Below are positions 1 through 7,819 of a stretch of DNA of 44,250 nucleotides, one piece after another. Each line of letters opens with the position of its first letter. The stretch's first letter is position 1. Under the pieces are notes generated by a model, which ran no database searches, was not told where the DNA came from, and saw nothing but the letters and a program-made list of their open reading frames with translations. Source of the stretch: Thermoflexus hugenholtzii JAD2 (lineage in GTDB: Bacteria > Chloroflexota > Anaerolineae > J036 > Brachytrichaceae); NCBI GenBank assembly GCA_945877855.1, contig CAMDWA010000017.1:1-44250 (forward strand), in the 5' to 3' direction. Position numbers and translations under genes: made by a program.

Positions 1-155
1 TTTAAACTTAAGCCTGCTACCCCTTGGTGTGATCAACCTATTGGTAAAGCTAAGCTTAATTCAGCATTACGACAATCTTCTGCAAAATAATGACCCGCAC
101 CCGATCCCTACCGGCTGACAACCATTTCCACAATTCCCTGTAAAATTTCCCCCAC

Positions 156-1274
156 ATGAGTCAAAATCGAATTGTGGTGAAAGTAGGAACCAGCACCCTG
201 ACCGATGGCACCCACCGCCTGAACCGCCGCCGAATGTTGGAATTGGCGCAACAAATGGTGCAATTGCGCGAACAAGGGCACGAGGTGGTCTTGGTTTCAT
301 CGGGCGCAATGGCCGCCGGGCGCGAACACTTGGGCGTAACCCCAGCCCAACGCCCCAAAAAGGCGGCGGCGCTGATGCCCTATAAACAAATGTTGGCCGC
401 TGTCGGTCAAAGCCGCCTGATGATGGCATGGGAACAGGTATTTGGCATGTTTGAGGTAAAAGTAGCCCAAGTATTGCTCACCCGCGCCGATTTGAGTGAC
501 CGCCATCGCTATCTAAATGCGCGTGAGGCCCTATTGGCAATTTTGGCGCATGGCATTGTGCCCATTGTGAATGAAAATGACGCGGTGGTGACCGAAGAAA
601 TTCGGGTGGGCGATAACGACAATTTGTCGGCTTTGGTCGCCAATGTGGTCGATGCCGATATCTTGATCATTTTGACCGACCAAGATGGCTTGTTTACCGC
701 CGACCCGCGCAAAGACCCCGCCGCCACCTTAATTCACGAGGTGAGCCAAATTGATGACAACCTGCGTAGCATCGCGGGGGTGTCATCGACCAACCTTGGG
801 GTGGGTGGCATGGCGACCAAGTTACAAGCCGCCGACCTCGCCACAAAATCGGGCATTGCGGTGGTGTTGGCACACGGCAAACGCGCGGGCGCAATGGTGG
901 GCGTGGCGAGCGGCGAAAAGATCGGAACCCGCTTTTTGCCACAGGCCAGCGCCCCAGATAGCCGCCAACGTTGGATTTTGTCGGACAAAACGGCGGGAGT
1001 CGTGAGAGTAGATGAAGGCGCGGCCCAAGCCATTGCCAAAGGCAAAAGCTTGTTGCATGTGGGGGTGCGGGCAGTGTTGGGCAAATTTGAGCGTGGGGCT
1101 GTGATTACGGTATGTGATGAAAATGGCGAAGTTGAAATTGCCAAGGGCATTACGCGCTGTTCATCGGCTGAGGCGATCCGGTTGATGGGCAAAAAATCGA
1201 CCGATGTGGCGGCATTGCTGGGGGCCGAGGCGGCAACATGGCTCATTCATGCCGACGATTTGGTAAAGATTTGA
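156..1274 (+). CDS. proB: Glutamate 5-kinase
   Basis: Catalyses ATP-dependent phosphorylation of L-glutamate to glutamyl 5-phosphate, the first step of proline synthesis, in the cytoplasm. The 372-residue length is typical of the two-domain enzyme. The amino-acid kinase domain (about residues 1-255) shows the phosphate-binding start VVKVGTSTLTDG, the SSGAMAAGREHLG segment (48-60), NENDAVV (139-145), GDNDNLSALVA (152-162) and TDQDGLF (174-180). A C-terminal PUA domain follows at about 275-365. The ATG at 156 gives a start that aligns well with the family; no strong Shine-Dalgarno is visible. It is not next to proA here and appears to be a single-gene unit. Family assignment is secure. Confidence 0.96.
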   Translation: MSQNRIVVKVGTSTLTDGTHRLNRRRMLELAQQMVQLREQGHEVVLVSSGAMAAGREHLGVTPAQRPKKAAALMPYKQMLAAVGQSRLMMAWEQVFGMFEVKVAQVLLTRADLSDRHRYLNAREALLAILAHGIVPIVNENDAVVTEEIRVGDNDNLSALVANVVDADILIILTDQDGLFTADPRKDPAATLIHEVSQIDDNLRSIAGVSSTNLGVGGMATKLQAADLATKSGIAVVLAHGKRAGAMVGVASGEKIGTRFLPQASAPDSRQRWILSDKTAGVVRVDEGAAQAIAKGKSLLHVGVRAVLGKFERGAVITVCDENGEVEIAKGITRCSSAEAIRLMGKKSTDVAALLGAEAATWLIHADDLVKI

Positions 1275-1438
1275 GCGTAGCGTAATCGTCAGGTAAGCAT
1301 AGGTTTGGCAGGCAAAAATGCCATGCACAAAATGACTGATAAAAAGACAATATAAGCAACTAAAATTTCAGAGATAACAAATCGGGCGAAAGAGGGTGGA
1401 CAGATCGCAACGATGTTGCTATCTTAAAGTTGTGTCTT

Positions 1439-1480
1439 CTCAAGTTGAAGCAGCGGCCCCCCTCGCCGCTCAAACTTGAG
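1439..1480. repeat. Intergenic imperfect hairpin after proB
   Basis: CTCAAGTT-GAAGCAGCGG is followed after a C-run by CGCCGCTCAAACTTGAG, forming an imperfect stem of about 17 bp. It has no T-run. It lies in the 1275-1653 gap, which otherwise contains only the possible microprotein at 1501. It may be a weak terminator or a processed mRNA end for proB; this is inference. Confidence 0.5.
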
Positions 1481-1500
1481 TGGATCAATATGTTGCAAAA

Positions 1501-1584
1501 ATGAAAAAAGACAGTCGCTATACCTTACTTGATGCCACATTATTGGTGCTGGTTATTTGTTTGTTGATCTTGGTCGTTCGCTAA
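1501..1584 (+). CDS. Possible 27-residue single-pass membrane microprotein
   Basis: An ATG at 1501 opens a 27-codon frame ending TAA at 1582-1584. The product starts with a charged MKKDSRYT head, followed by about 16 consecutive hydrophobic residues (LLDATLLVLVICLLILVV) and a final Arg. This is the composition of a single transmembrane helix with positive charges at both ends. No convincing Shine-Dalgarno is present (GAGTGG about 20 bases upstream is too far), and so short a frame could arise by chance. No known family is recognised. It is listed because it lies alone in a 379-base gap and its composition is far from random. Confidence 0.3.
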   Translation: MKKDSRYTLLDATLLVLVICLLILVVR

Positions 1585-1653
1585 CTCAAATAACATCGTT
1601 TATATACAAACAAGCACAATATATTATTACTTGCGCGATTATGATGTTTGGCT

Positions 1654-2256
1654 ATGAAACATTTTGGCGTTGCAATATTATTGGGGGCCGGGTTATTTTT
1701 GCTAAACCCGCTTTGGGGCATAACACGTGGCATGGGGCAGCAAACCGCCTCATTGACCCCATTGGCCTATATGCCCTTGATTGCGGCTTTGTATGATGGC
1801 ACACCTAGCCCCGATGCTGGGCAAACCCCACCCCCAACCGAGGCCATCACCCCGACGCCACCGCCTGAAACACCCACCCTCACCCCTGAAGCGACGATTG
1901 AAGCCACCGATACGCCAAGCGTTAGCCCAACCCCCATCCCCAATTGTGTTGTAACGCCAACAGCGGCGCAAGCCCCCAACACACCGATCAAAATTGTCGA
2001 TATCAGCAAACAACATTTCCCCGAAGTGGCAACCTTACAAAATATCAGCAATGCTGCCATTGACTTGGCTGGTTGGCGGTTATGTAGTTTGAATGGCGGG
2101 CAGCAACATCGTGGGTTGTTTGGGCTATTGCAAGCGGGCGAAACCCGCGACTTTGCACATGTCGGCAACCCGATCTGGGATGACGATGCCCGGGATGACG
2201 CGGCATTATTTGACCCTAATGGGCAATTGATCAGCTATTGTGCCGACGCACCCTAA
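1654..2256 (+). CDS. Secreted protein with Pro/Thr linker and lamin-tail domain
   Basis: About 200 residues. The frame is open from a TTG at 1648, but the ATG two codons later (1654) gives a normal signal-peptide start MKHFGVAILLGAGLF. After the signal comes LAYMPLIAALYDG, then a Pro/Thr-rich linker (about residues 50-100) full of TPTPPP-type sequence. The C-terminal part (about 110-200) has the lamin-tail-domain pattern: IKIVDIS, then VATLQNISNAAIDLAGWRLCS and a final LFDPNGQLISYC strand. Bacterial lamin-tail domains are extracellular Ig-like folds, often on nucleases or surface proteins; no enzyme domain is present here. Its role is unknown, probably cell-surface binding. A second lamin-tail protein is encoded at 35847-37001. 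Confidence 0.7.
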   Translation: MKHFGVAILLGAGLFLLNPLWGITRGMGQQTASLTPLAYMPLIAALYDGTPSPDAGQTPPPTEAITPTPPPETPTLTPEATIEATDTPSVSPTPIPNCVVTPTAAQAPNTPIKIVDISKQHFPEVATLQNISNAAIDLAGWRLCSLNGGQQHRGLFGLLQAGETRDFAHVGNPIWDDDARDDAALFDPNGQLISYCADAP

Positions 2257-2307
2257 ACATCAATACTAACCAGTGAGCTTGTCATCACTATCCTTGTGAC
2301 TAGTGAA

Positions 2308-2329
2308 CATATTCAAAAAATTGAATATG
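2308..2329. promoter_or_regulatory. Palindrome upstream of DUF2202 gene
   Basis: CATATTCAA-AAAA-TTGAATATG is a perfect 9-bp inverted repeat with a four-A spacer, 43 bases upstream of the ATG at 2373. It could be an operator for a dimeric regulator or a small terminator for the preceding gene. Its position in a promoter-sized gap favours the operator reading, which is inference. Confidence 0.4.
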
Positions 2330-2372
2330 ATTTCGTCATACAAATTCATCTTATGAACAAAGAGGTTTGATC

Positions 2373-3089
2373 ATGAAAACAAAACTATTTCACATTGCAA
2401 GTGCGGCAACCCTATTGTGGTTCACATCATGTAGCACACCGCAACTGAGTCAAGAGCGTGGGCAAGGGAATACACCCATCGCCCCAAACACCCAATTGGC
2501 CCCAACGCAAGAGGTCGATACCAACTCTGATGCCCAAGTGCCATTAAATTTAAATGTGGCTGGGGCGACATTGAGCCAAAGCGAAGCAGAGGCCTTGCTG
2601 TTTATGCGTGAGGAAGAAAAGCTGGCGCGTGATGTGTATCAGACACTTTATGCCAAATGGAAACTACAACCATTTACCAATATTGCCCGTAGCGAACAAA
2701 CACATACCGATGCAATTAGACGGTTGATGGATGCCTATAAGGTCACTGATACGAGTAGCACCCAAGTTGGCGTGTTTACCAACCCCGATTTACAAAAGTT
2801 ATATTCAAGTTTAGTGGCGCAAGGCGAAAAATCGGTAGTAGATGCCCTAAAAGTTGGCGCAACGATTGAAGATCTCGATATTGTCGATTTACAAACGCGC
2901 AAAGCCCAAACCAATAAGGCCGATATTCAAGTGGTATATGACAGTCTTATTCGCGGGTCAGAAAATCATTTGCGGGCCTTTACAGGCCAATTGGCAAATT
3001 ATGGCAGCGGCTATAAGCCACAATATCTGAGCCAAAGCGCCTACGATGCCATTGTTGCCGCTAACCAACGTGGCGGCCCGCGCCGCTAG
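2373..3089 (+). CDS. DUF2202 lipoprotein, ferritin-like fold
   Basis: The frame opens at a TTG (2367), but the ATG at 2373 has AAAGAGG (2359-2365) at good spacing. The N-terminus is a lipoprotein signal (MKTKLFHIASAATLLWFTSCS), with the lipobox Cys at about residue 17. A polar linker follows, and from about residue 65 the DUF2202 domain begins: EAEALLFMREEEKLARDVY, then FTNIARSEQTHTDAIRRLM and a final ENHLRAFTGQL helix. The E-x6-Y and E-x2-H spacing resembles the metal ligands of four-helix ferritin-like proteins. The family is found in bacteria and archaea without an assigned reaction. The gene lies 48 bases upstream of an ArsR-type regulator and a polyferredoxin operon, suggesting a redox or metal role, but that is inference. 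Confidence 0.85.
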   Translation: MKTKLFHIASAATLLWFTSCSTPQLSQERGQGNTPIAPNTQLAPTQEVDTNSDAQVPLNLNVAGATLSQSEAEALLFMREEEKLARDVYQTLYAKWKLQPFTNIARSEQTHTDAIRRLMDAYKVTDTSSTQVGVFTNPDLQKLYSSLVAQGEKSVVDALKVGATIEDLDIVDLQTRKAQTNKADIQVVYDSLIRGSENHLRAFTGQLANYGSGYKPQYLSQSAYDAIVAANQRGGPRR

Positions 3090-3137
3090 CGCCTACGATG
3101 ATGTTGTCTTAAGTTGTTTTGCCCGCCTTTATTTGCA

Positions 3138-3458
3138 ATGAAACAAGCACTTACTACCTCTGCCGAATTATTCAAAGCCCTTGGTCACCCCGCTCGTCTG
3201 CAATTGTTAGAAGCATTATGCAATGGTGAGCGCTGTGTCTGCGACATTTCGCAGACTTTGGGTCTAAGACAAAGCTGTGTTTCGCAACATTTGGCGGTAT
3301 TGCGTGAGGCGGGGGTATTAACAATGCGGCGAGAGGGTTGGCGGGTGTTTTATCGCATCAGCCAACCCGATCTAATCACCATTCTTAATCTGGCTCATCA
3401 TGTCCAGTGGAGAAGCGTCAATGAATACTCAGACTGTTTTGAAAACACTCAACCTTGA
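3138..3458 (+). CDS. ArsR/SmtB-type winged-helix metal-responsive repressor
   Basis: The best start is the ATG at 3138 (MKQALTTSAELFKALGHPARL), giving 106 residues; the frame extends upstream without a better signal. Canonical ArsR layout: FKALGHPARLQLLEAL (about 12-27), then GERCVCDISQTLGLRQSCVSQHL, recognition helix, and the wing GVLTMRREGWRVFYRI. CVCD at the start of the third helix matches the Cys pair that binds As(III)/Sb(III) in ArsR; an extra Cys lies in the recognition helix. The protein probably acts as a dimeric repressor relieved by a soft metal or thiol-reactive ligand. Its 3' end overlaps the polyferredoxin gene by 38 bases, so the two are co-transcribed and the operon is probably self-regulated. 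Confidence 0.88.
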   Translation: MKQALTTSAELFKALGHPARLQLLEALCNGERCVCDISQTLGLRQSCVSQHLAVLREAGVLTMRREGWRVFYRISQPDLITILNLAHHVQWRSVNEYSDCFENTQP

Positions 3459-4362
3459 TTTTAATAACACAACACCGGCGGCCAAACATCGCCGAAATGT
3501 TGTGTGGATGCAGCGAGCGCGACATACATCACAACTGGCATTTGCTACCTTTATTTTGGCAACGAGTGTGTCACATCATTTTGCTAGCGAAGATGGCAGC
3601 GTGGCATCGATTGATGCCTTGTGCCCATTTGGCGGCATCGAGACACTTTATCGTTATGTTGCTAGTGGCGGGCAGTTTGTGCCAAAGACCCATTTATCAA
3701 ACTTAGTGTTATTGGCCGGGTTGGCAATTGGGGTATTGATCTCAGGCGGGGCATTTTGTGGTTGGGTTTGCCCATTTGGCAGCCTACAAGATTTATTAAC
3801 CAGTATTCGCAAACGCTTGCATATTCCCGAAATTGAGGTGCCAGCAAAATTAGATGCAGTGTTACGTTATGGTCGTTTTGTCGTATTAGGGTTAATTTTG
3901 TATCAAACCATTGCCAATGTCCGATTATGGTTTGCCGACTTTGATCCATATCGAACTGTTTTTGGGTTGGATTGGTTATTTGCCTTCGACCCAGTTCTGA
4001 ATGCAGTCACCTATGCCTCGGCATTCGTGGTATTGCTCGCATCATTTTTTGTTGAGCGCGGTTGGTGTCGTTATGCTTGCCCATTAGGCGGGGCAATTAG
4101 TGTGCTGGGCAATTTTAGTTTGTTGCGCATACGTCGCGCCGATGATCATTGTAAAGGCTGCGCGATTTGTGAGCGACCATGCCCAGTTAAATTACATATG
4201 GCAAGCATGAATGTGGTGAATAGCAATTGTATTGGTTGCATGGCTTGCGTCGAAGCTTGCCCACGTCATGGTGCCCTTGAATTGCAATTGCACCCAACTT
4301 GGTGGGACGGCATGAAGAAAGGTTGGGACTGGCTTCGTGGGCGTAACAACAGCAAGGTTTGA
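3421..4362 (+). CDS. Membrane polyferredoxin, NapH/NosR-C-terminal type
   Basis: A GGAG at 3408-3411 selects the ATG at 3421 over the in-frame ATG at 3400. The 313-residue product has about four to five membrane helices (around 37-52, 94-110, 150-166, 196-211). Two conserved CP motifs adjoin the membrane, CGWVCPFG (113-120) and RGWCRYACPLGG (213-224), with a further ALCPFGG at 67-72. Two classical 4Fe-4S clusters follow: C244-x2-C247-x2-C250-x3-C254P and C270-x2-C273-x2-C276-x3-C280P. Proteins of this group pass electrons from the quinone pool or cytoplasm across the membrane to a periplasmic or extracellular acceptor. The partner is unknown; the next gene, encoding an exported helical-repeat protein, is the obvious candidate. 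Confidence 0.88.
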   Translation: MNTQTVLKTLNLDFNNTTPAAKHRRNVVWMQRARHTSQLAFATFILATSVSHHFASEDGSVASIDALCPFGGIETLYRYVASGGQFVPKTHLSNLVLLAGLAIGVLISGGAFCGWVCPFGSLQDLLTSIRKRLHIPEIEVPAKLDAVLRYGRFVVLGLILYQTIANVRLWFADFDPYRTVFGLDWLFAFDPVLNAVTYASAFVVLLASFFVERGWCRYACPLGGAISVLGNFSLLRIRRADDHCKGCAICERPCPVKLHMASMNVVNSNCIGCMACVEACPRHGALELQLHPTWWDGMKKGWDWLRGRNNSKV

Positions 4363-4381
4363 TGCAACAAGGAGAAAAATC

Positions 4382-5035
4382 ATGCGAATAAATCCCATTC
4401 TGGCCCCCATCGCTGCCATTATTGTGATGCTAAGCGCAGTTTTTGGCGCAAATCAATTTGGATTTTGGAGCACCAGTGGACGTAGCAGTATTAACCTCGA
4501 AAATTTTGTGGCCTTAGATATTAAAGGTTGGATGAGCATTCAACAAGTAAGCGAAGGCTTAAATTTGCCGATTGATCAAGTGCGTATTGCACTTAATGTG
4601 CCAGCATCAGTGCCAAATAGCACTGCAATGAAAGACCTTGAGAAATTAGTGCCCGGCTTTGAAACCAGTACTGCACGTGACACTTTGAGCAAACCAATTA
4701 CAACCGGGTTACCAACGGTTGCAGCCACAATAGCAGCCCCATCTGTTCAAACAATGGGGCAGGTAACAGGCACACATCTCAATGAAGAAGGCGTTCGCCT
4801 AACGCCGACAGCATTGCCTGTTGGTCAACTGCTGAGCGCAGATCAAATTAAGGGCAGCCTATCGCTGAGACAAGTAGCCGAGCAAACAAATGTGCCACTC
4901 GATAAACTTTTGGTTAAGCTAAATTTGCCTCAAGACTTCAACATCGATATGGCACTAAAAGATTTAATTGCCCAAGGCCAAATAACCGAAGTAACACAAG
5001 TGCGCGAGGCTGTTATCTCATTACAAACCAAATAA
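4382..5035 (+). CDS. Membrane-anchored protein with two helical repeats, partner of the polyferredoxin
   Basis: AAGGAG at 4369-4374 fixes the ATG at 4382, 19 bases after the polyferredoxin gene. Of 217 residues, 8-26 form a membrane anchor. The rest holds two homologous segments of about 48 residues: ALDIKGWMSIQQVSEGLNLP (44-63) continuing to 94, and QIKGSLSLRQVAEQTNVP (155-172) continuing to 202. Each reads IKGxxSxxQVxExxNxPxDxxxxxLNxP followed by a MKDL-type helix, probably a small helix-turn-helix fold on the outer face. A Thr/Ala/Pro linker (95-150) joins them. From memory, related segments occur beside or fused to membrane ferredoxins in Chloroflexota; that recollection should be checked. 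No cysteines or cofactor motif are visible. Confidence 0.6.
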   Translation: MRINPILAPIAAIIVMLSAVFGANQFGFWSTSGRSSINLENFVALDIKGWMSIQQVSEGLNLPIDQVRIALNVPASVPNSTAMKDLEKLVPGFETSTARDTLSKPITTGLPTVAATIAAPSVQTMGQVTGTHLNEEGVRLTPTALPVGQLLSADQIKGSLSLRQVAEQTNVPLDKLLVKLNLPQDFNIDMALKDLIAQGQITEVTQVREAVISLQTK

Positions 5036-5114
5036 CGCAATAGCTTTTACAAGAGATAGCGAGTGTTTGCTTTATTGTTAGGCTTAACTTGACATATCAG
5101 ATTAAGAAAGACAT

Positions 5115-5173
5115 GTGCCGATTTCACTATACTCACCCTGTCTACGGCAGAGTGAGTATAGTGAAATCGGCAC
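5115..5173. repeat. GCCGATTTCAC-family palindrome, copy 1
   Basis: Perfect 22-bp arms (5115-5136 and 5152-5173) flank a 15-base loop that itself contains a CTG/CAG pairing. The core from GCCGA to its mirror (5117-5171) is 55 bp. It lies between the end of the polyferredoxin operon and a converging gene. It shares arm ends with copies at 22736, 29088, 30569 and 31895. It could work as a bidirectional terminator, but it carries no T-run. Confidence 0.9.
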
Positions 5174-5232
5174 AACCTTGTTCGCATTTGATCATGTAAC
5201 ATTTTCAAGTCAACAAGATTTTCGAAAAAACA

Positions 5233-5266
5233 AAAGTGCCTTGCGCACATTAACGCAAGGCACTTT
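5233..5266 (-). terminator. Rho-independent terminator of the transposase-like gene
   Basis: AAAGTGCCTTGCG and its reverse complement (5233-5245 / 5254-5266) form a 13-bp stem. On the minus strand the stem is followed by CTTTTGTTTTTTC. It lies 36 bases beyond the stop of the minus-strand gene at 5302. Confidence 0.85.
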
Positions 5267-5301
5267 CCCCCCTATAAAAACAGTTAAGTGGAGAGAATAA
5301 T

Positions 5302-5694
5302 TTAATAACGTCGGTCGTAACTGCCATAACCAGACCATGCGGCAGGTGATGTGGTTTGAACTGGCAAACTTTCGAGCCGAGTGACAAGTTTGTCCATAAT
5401 CGAGTCAAACGAATCTTGCATTTTTTGCTCAGTGCGCAGCAACGTGCTGTAGTCGGGCACACTGCGCAATTCGAGTACGCGCCGCAGTGGTTCGTTGTCT
5501 TTCAAATACGATTGCATATCGCGGTAGCTGATACGCAAAATTGATCGGACTAATGCACAAGCCCCCAATTGCTGAAAAGTAAAAAAGTGTGGGCTTTTTG
5601 CATGGGCATAACGCGGTAATGTTTCGCGGGCAAGCTGATAAGCAATCCGTGCCGTCTGCAGATGTTGGTCATTTTCTTTCATGTAATAGTTCAT
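5302..5694 (-). CDS. Transposase N-terminal-domain-like protein, catalytic part absent
   Basis: GGAGAGG (5699-5706) fixes the ATG at 5694, giving 130 residues. The middle (about 25-90) resembles the N-terminal helical domain of DDE transposases of the IS4/IS5/IS1182 type: SPHFFTFQQLGACALVRSIL, then SYRDMQSYLKDN, then LELRSVPDYSTLLRTEQ. A full transposase would continue with the DDE catalytic domain, but this frame ends after GYGSYDRRY, and no continuation is visible downstream, where a clean terminator follows. No terminal inverted repeats of an IS were seen. Because it keeps an intact frame, RBS and terminator, it may be a domesticated DNA-binding remnant rather than simple decay. The family match is by pattern memory only. 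Confidence 0.6.
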   Translation of the reverse strand: MNYYMKENDQHLQTARIAYQLARETLPRYAHAKSPHFFTFQQLGACALVRSILRISYRDMQSYLKDNEPLRRVLELRSVPDYSTLLRTEQKMQDSFDSIMDKLVTRLESLPVQTTSPAAWSGYGSYDRRY

Positions 5695-5947
5695 TGAAAC
5701 CTCTCCATCTAAAACTTGTTGTAATATCAATCAAAATTCAACAGGTCATCCAAACTCAAAAAACCGTTTGATATCTTGATTACACATCTGCCTTTATTTA
5801 AGCCTTAACGATGCTATTTCTCTAGCGACATAAGGCTTATTTATCCCTCCAACACAGGTGCGAATATGTATCTATATTTCTATCATGAAACGAATAAAAC
5901 TTCGGTTTTTATCGTTTTTTGACGTATCTTTGCAACAAATCTTTCAG

Positions 5948-6092
5948 CTTCTCAATAAAACAGAGAAAGTAAAACAAATTTTCGTCGAAATCACTATATG
6001 GCCTTTGGGAGCAGCGGCAAACCGCTGCTCCCAAAGGCCATATAGTGATTTCGACATTACATCTTTTGGGTTTACCCCAAATTATTGAAAAG
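5948..6092. mobile_element. MITE-like element, copy A (145 bp) with 34-bp-arm hairpin
   Basis: Outer inverted repeats CTTCTCAATAA (5948-5958) and TTATTGAAAAG (6082-6092) match at 10 of 11 positions. Inside is a perfect hairpin with 34-bp arms (5984-6017 / 6022-6055) and a CAAA loop, whose arms contain TCGAAATCACTATA, related to the palindrome family. The right side carries TTTTGGGTTTACCCCAAA. It has no coding capacity. A second copy of the same layout lies at 11384-11523 and a deleted one at 32464-32526. It fills much of the 5695-6178 gap. Confidence 0.7.
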
Positions 6093-6121
6093 ATGCGCCT
6101 AAGTTAATAAAAGGTTTCACC

Positions 6122-6168
6122 AATTTCACGCTCTCCCCAAAACTACGCTTTGGGGAGAGAATATCGGC
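6122..6168. repeat. Degenerate palindrome-family copy
   Basis: An 11-bp perfect stem CTCTCCCCAAA / TTTGGGGAGAG (6131-6141 / 6149-6159) is flanked by AATTTCACG on the left and AATATCGGC on the right. These are decayed forms of the family ends. The following CATCTTTTAAGAATTTGC resembles the sequence to the right of the hairpin at 11480 and runs into the stop codon of the DUF1801 gene. Confidence 0.6.
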
Positions 6169-6178
6169 CCTTCATCTT

Positions 6179-6619
6179 TTAAGAATTTGCTCTATATAGT
6201 TGGCTACGCAGTGCTGCCGGCATCAACGCTAGTTCAGCCGCCTGTTTAATCCAGGCTGCAACATCGTCATGCTGCAAGTCATCTAACGATCTAAATGAAA
6301 AATAACGCACCCGCTTTAGGTTTTCGCCTTTGCCCAGCAAACGGTGCAGGGGGTCATCTAACAAAATGCCATGTTGAAAACCAAGGGTGACTGAGTCAGA
6401 ATGAGGAATAATAAACCCGACATAAATCGATTTACCTTTGCCAAGCGTTGGCAAATAAAACCCAATCAACCCCCAACCACGTTTCACAGCTTCAAATGAC
6501 GCGGGCAAGTGTTGTTTGACCAACGCCCGCACCTCATTTGCCAATATGCGCATGTCTGGCGGAAAATGGAGCAAAAACTCGTCTGGGGTCGGGTCTGGCG
6601 GCAAAAACAGGGGCGGCAT
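6179..6619 (-). CDS. DUF1801 (YdhG-like) domain protein
   Basis: 146 residues, cytoplasmic. The pattern FLLHFPPDMRILANEVRALV, then ASFEAVKRGWGLIGFYLP, then YVGFIIPHSDSVTLGFQHG, then LLGKGENLKRVRYFSF matches the DUF1801 fold, a small alpha/beta domain of unassigned biochemical role. The gene begins 4 bases after the stop of the upstream secreted-protein gene, so the two are probably co-transcribed. Its last codons and stop coincide with a segment that resembles the flank of an intergenic repeat (6171-6195), so its C-terminus may have been reshaped by a repeat insertion. Confidence 0.8.
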   Translation of the reverse strand: MPPLFLPPDPTPDEFLLHFPPDMRILANEVRALVKQHLPASFEAVKRGWGLIGFYLPTLGKGKSIYVGFIIPHSDSVTLGFQHGILLDDPLHRLLGKGENLKRVRYFSFRSLDDLQHDDVAAWIKQAAELALMPAALRSQLYRANS

Positions 6620-6623
6620 GATG

Positions 6624-7568
6624 TTATTTTTGTATCACCACAGGCAAATAAAAGCGTCGCAAAACGTCAATGGTTATTTTACGCTCTGGGGTAACACGAG
6701 CCACATTATCATAGCCAATCACCACCAGCCGATAACCATAAACATGGTCAATGGCAACTTCTCCATCCCGATAAAAATAATTGGCCCCAGCATCATGTTG
6801 CCCGCGTGGGCTTAAATCGGCAATTTCAGTATAGAGCGTCTCACCCAAAGTGATATCGCGCCGCAACACGTGAAATGAGGCGACTTCTACCTCGCGGCGG
6901 GTGACAAATTGCAAACGCACCTGCACACCGCCCGCCACCCGTTGCGGCAAATGGTCTTGCAGCGCAATCGTTTCAACAAAGACGCTAAATTCATCGACAA
7001 CCACCTCGGTCTTGCGCCGTTGAATCACGGTAAAAGGTTGCGATTCGCCCATGTTATTGGCCGGTGAATCATAGAGCCAAGGGTCGCCACTGGCTTGGGC
7101 GCGAAAAGCATAAGATTTCGGCTCGTGCGCCAACAAATTAAGGGTGACATACATGATGCCGCCAGAATTAAGCGACGCACTTTCACAGGTAACCACTCCG
7201 GCTAGGTGTTTTGAAGTTGGTTTAGGAGCAAAATGGCAATCTCCACGCCCTTCGGGTATATTTTTGGTATAGCGGCCTGCCAAAAATTCAATCCCAATAG
7301 GGATCTCGACAACCACCTGCGCATTTAAAACATCACGCGGGCCGGCTTGTTGCACACACACGGTCAAATCAAAGGGTTCATTGGTTAATTTTTGGGCCGT
7401 TGATGTGCGAATATCACAAATACTTAGATCAATCTCATTTACATCGTCCCTCGCATCCGCCTGCACCACTGACGCAATCCACAACAATCCTAATTGCAAT
7501 ATAAGTGCAAAAAGCCACCCTCTATTCATGCGGCTAAATTTTAGAATTGGGAATGATATAAAACGCAT
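6624..7568 (-). CDS. Secreted DUF11-type protein with YLP C-terminal tail
   Basis: The frame begins at a TTG (7610), but the ATG at 7568 has a weak GATAGGTAG upstream; ATG 7529 (MNRGWLFALILQLGLLWIAS) is also possible and gives the cleanest signal peptide. The mature part has an Ig-like DUF11 domain: SICDIRTSTAQKL, FDLTVCVQQAGPRDVLNAQV, IGIEFLAGRY and YVTLNLLAHEPKSYAF, as in proteins that contrast successive extracellular repeats. A second beta-rich segment (about 200-300) contains FHVLRRD and YGYRLVVIGYD, resembling a fibronectin-type module. The protein ends FYLPVVIQK, a tail shared with the giant surface protein at 39514. It is probably cell-wall associated. Confidence 0.65.
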   Translation of the reverse strand: MRFISFPILKFSRMNRGWLFALILQLGLLWIASVVQADARDDVNEIDLSICDIRTSTAQKLTNEPFDLTVCVQQAGPRDVLNAQVVVEIPIGIEFLAGRYTKNIPEGRGDCHFAPKPTSKHLAGVVTCESASLNSGGIMYVTLNLLAHEPKSYAFRAQASGDPWLYDSPANNMGESQPFTVIQRRKTEVVVDEFSVFVETIALQDHLPQRVAGGVQVRLQFVTRREVEVASFHVLRRDITLGETLYTEIADLSPRGQHDAGANYFYRDGEVAIDHVYGYRLVVIGYDNVARVTPERKITIDVLRRFYLPVVIQK

Positions 7569-7819
7569 CACGCTACCTATCACGATAGCTGTCTTTGCAA
7601 CACTCGTCAATTAGAAACTAATTGTAGAAGGCATTGAATAATCTCGGTATTTGGTCGTAGAAGCTGGATGTTATACTTCGTAGGTTGATGATTTGTTAAG
7701 GTAGGTACACATTTTCCTCACCCGCATCCTTTATCGTCAAGCAAACCTTGTGTTTGTATGGCAGTTTGCTAAAGTAGATTGAGAAAATGTGCTAAATGCC
7801 CTAATTTACAGATTTCTGA

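Noticed and set aside
5858-6088. A 76-residue frame on the plus strand
   Set aside because: It runs through both arms of the large hairpin at 5984-6055 and has no RBS or family resemblance.
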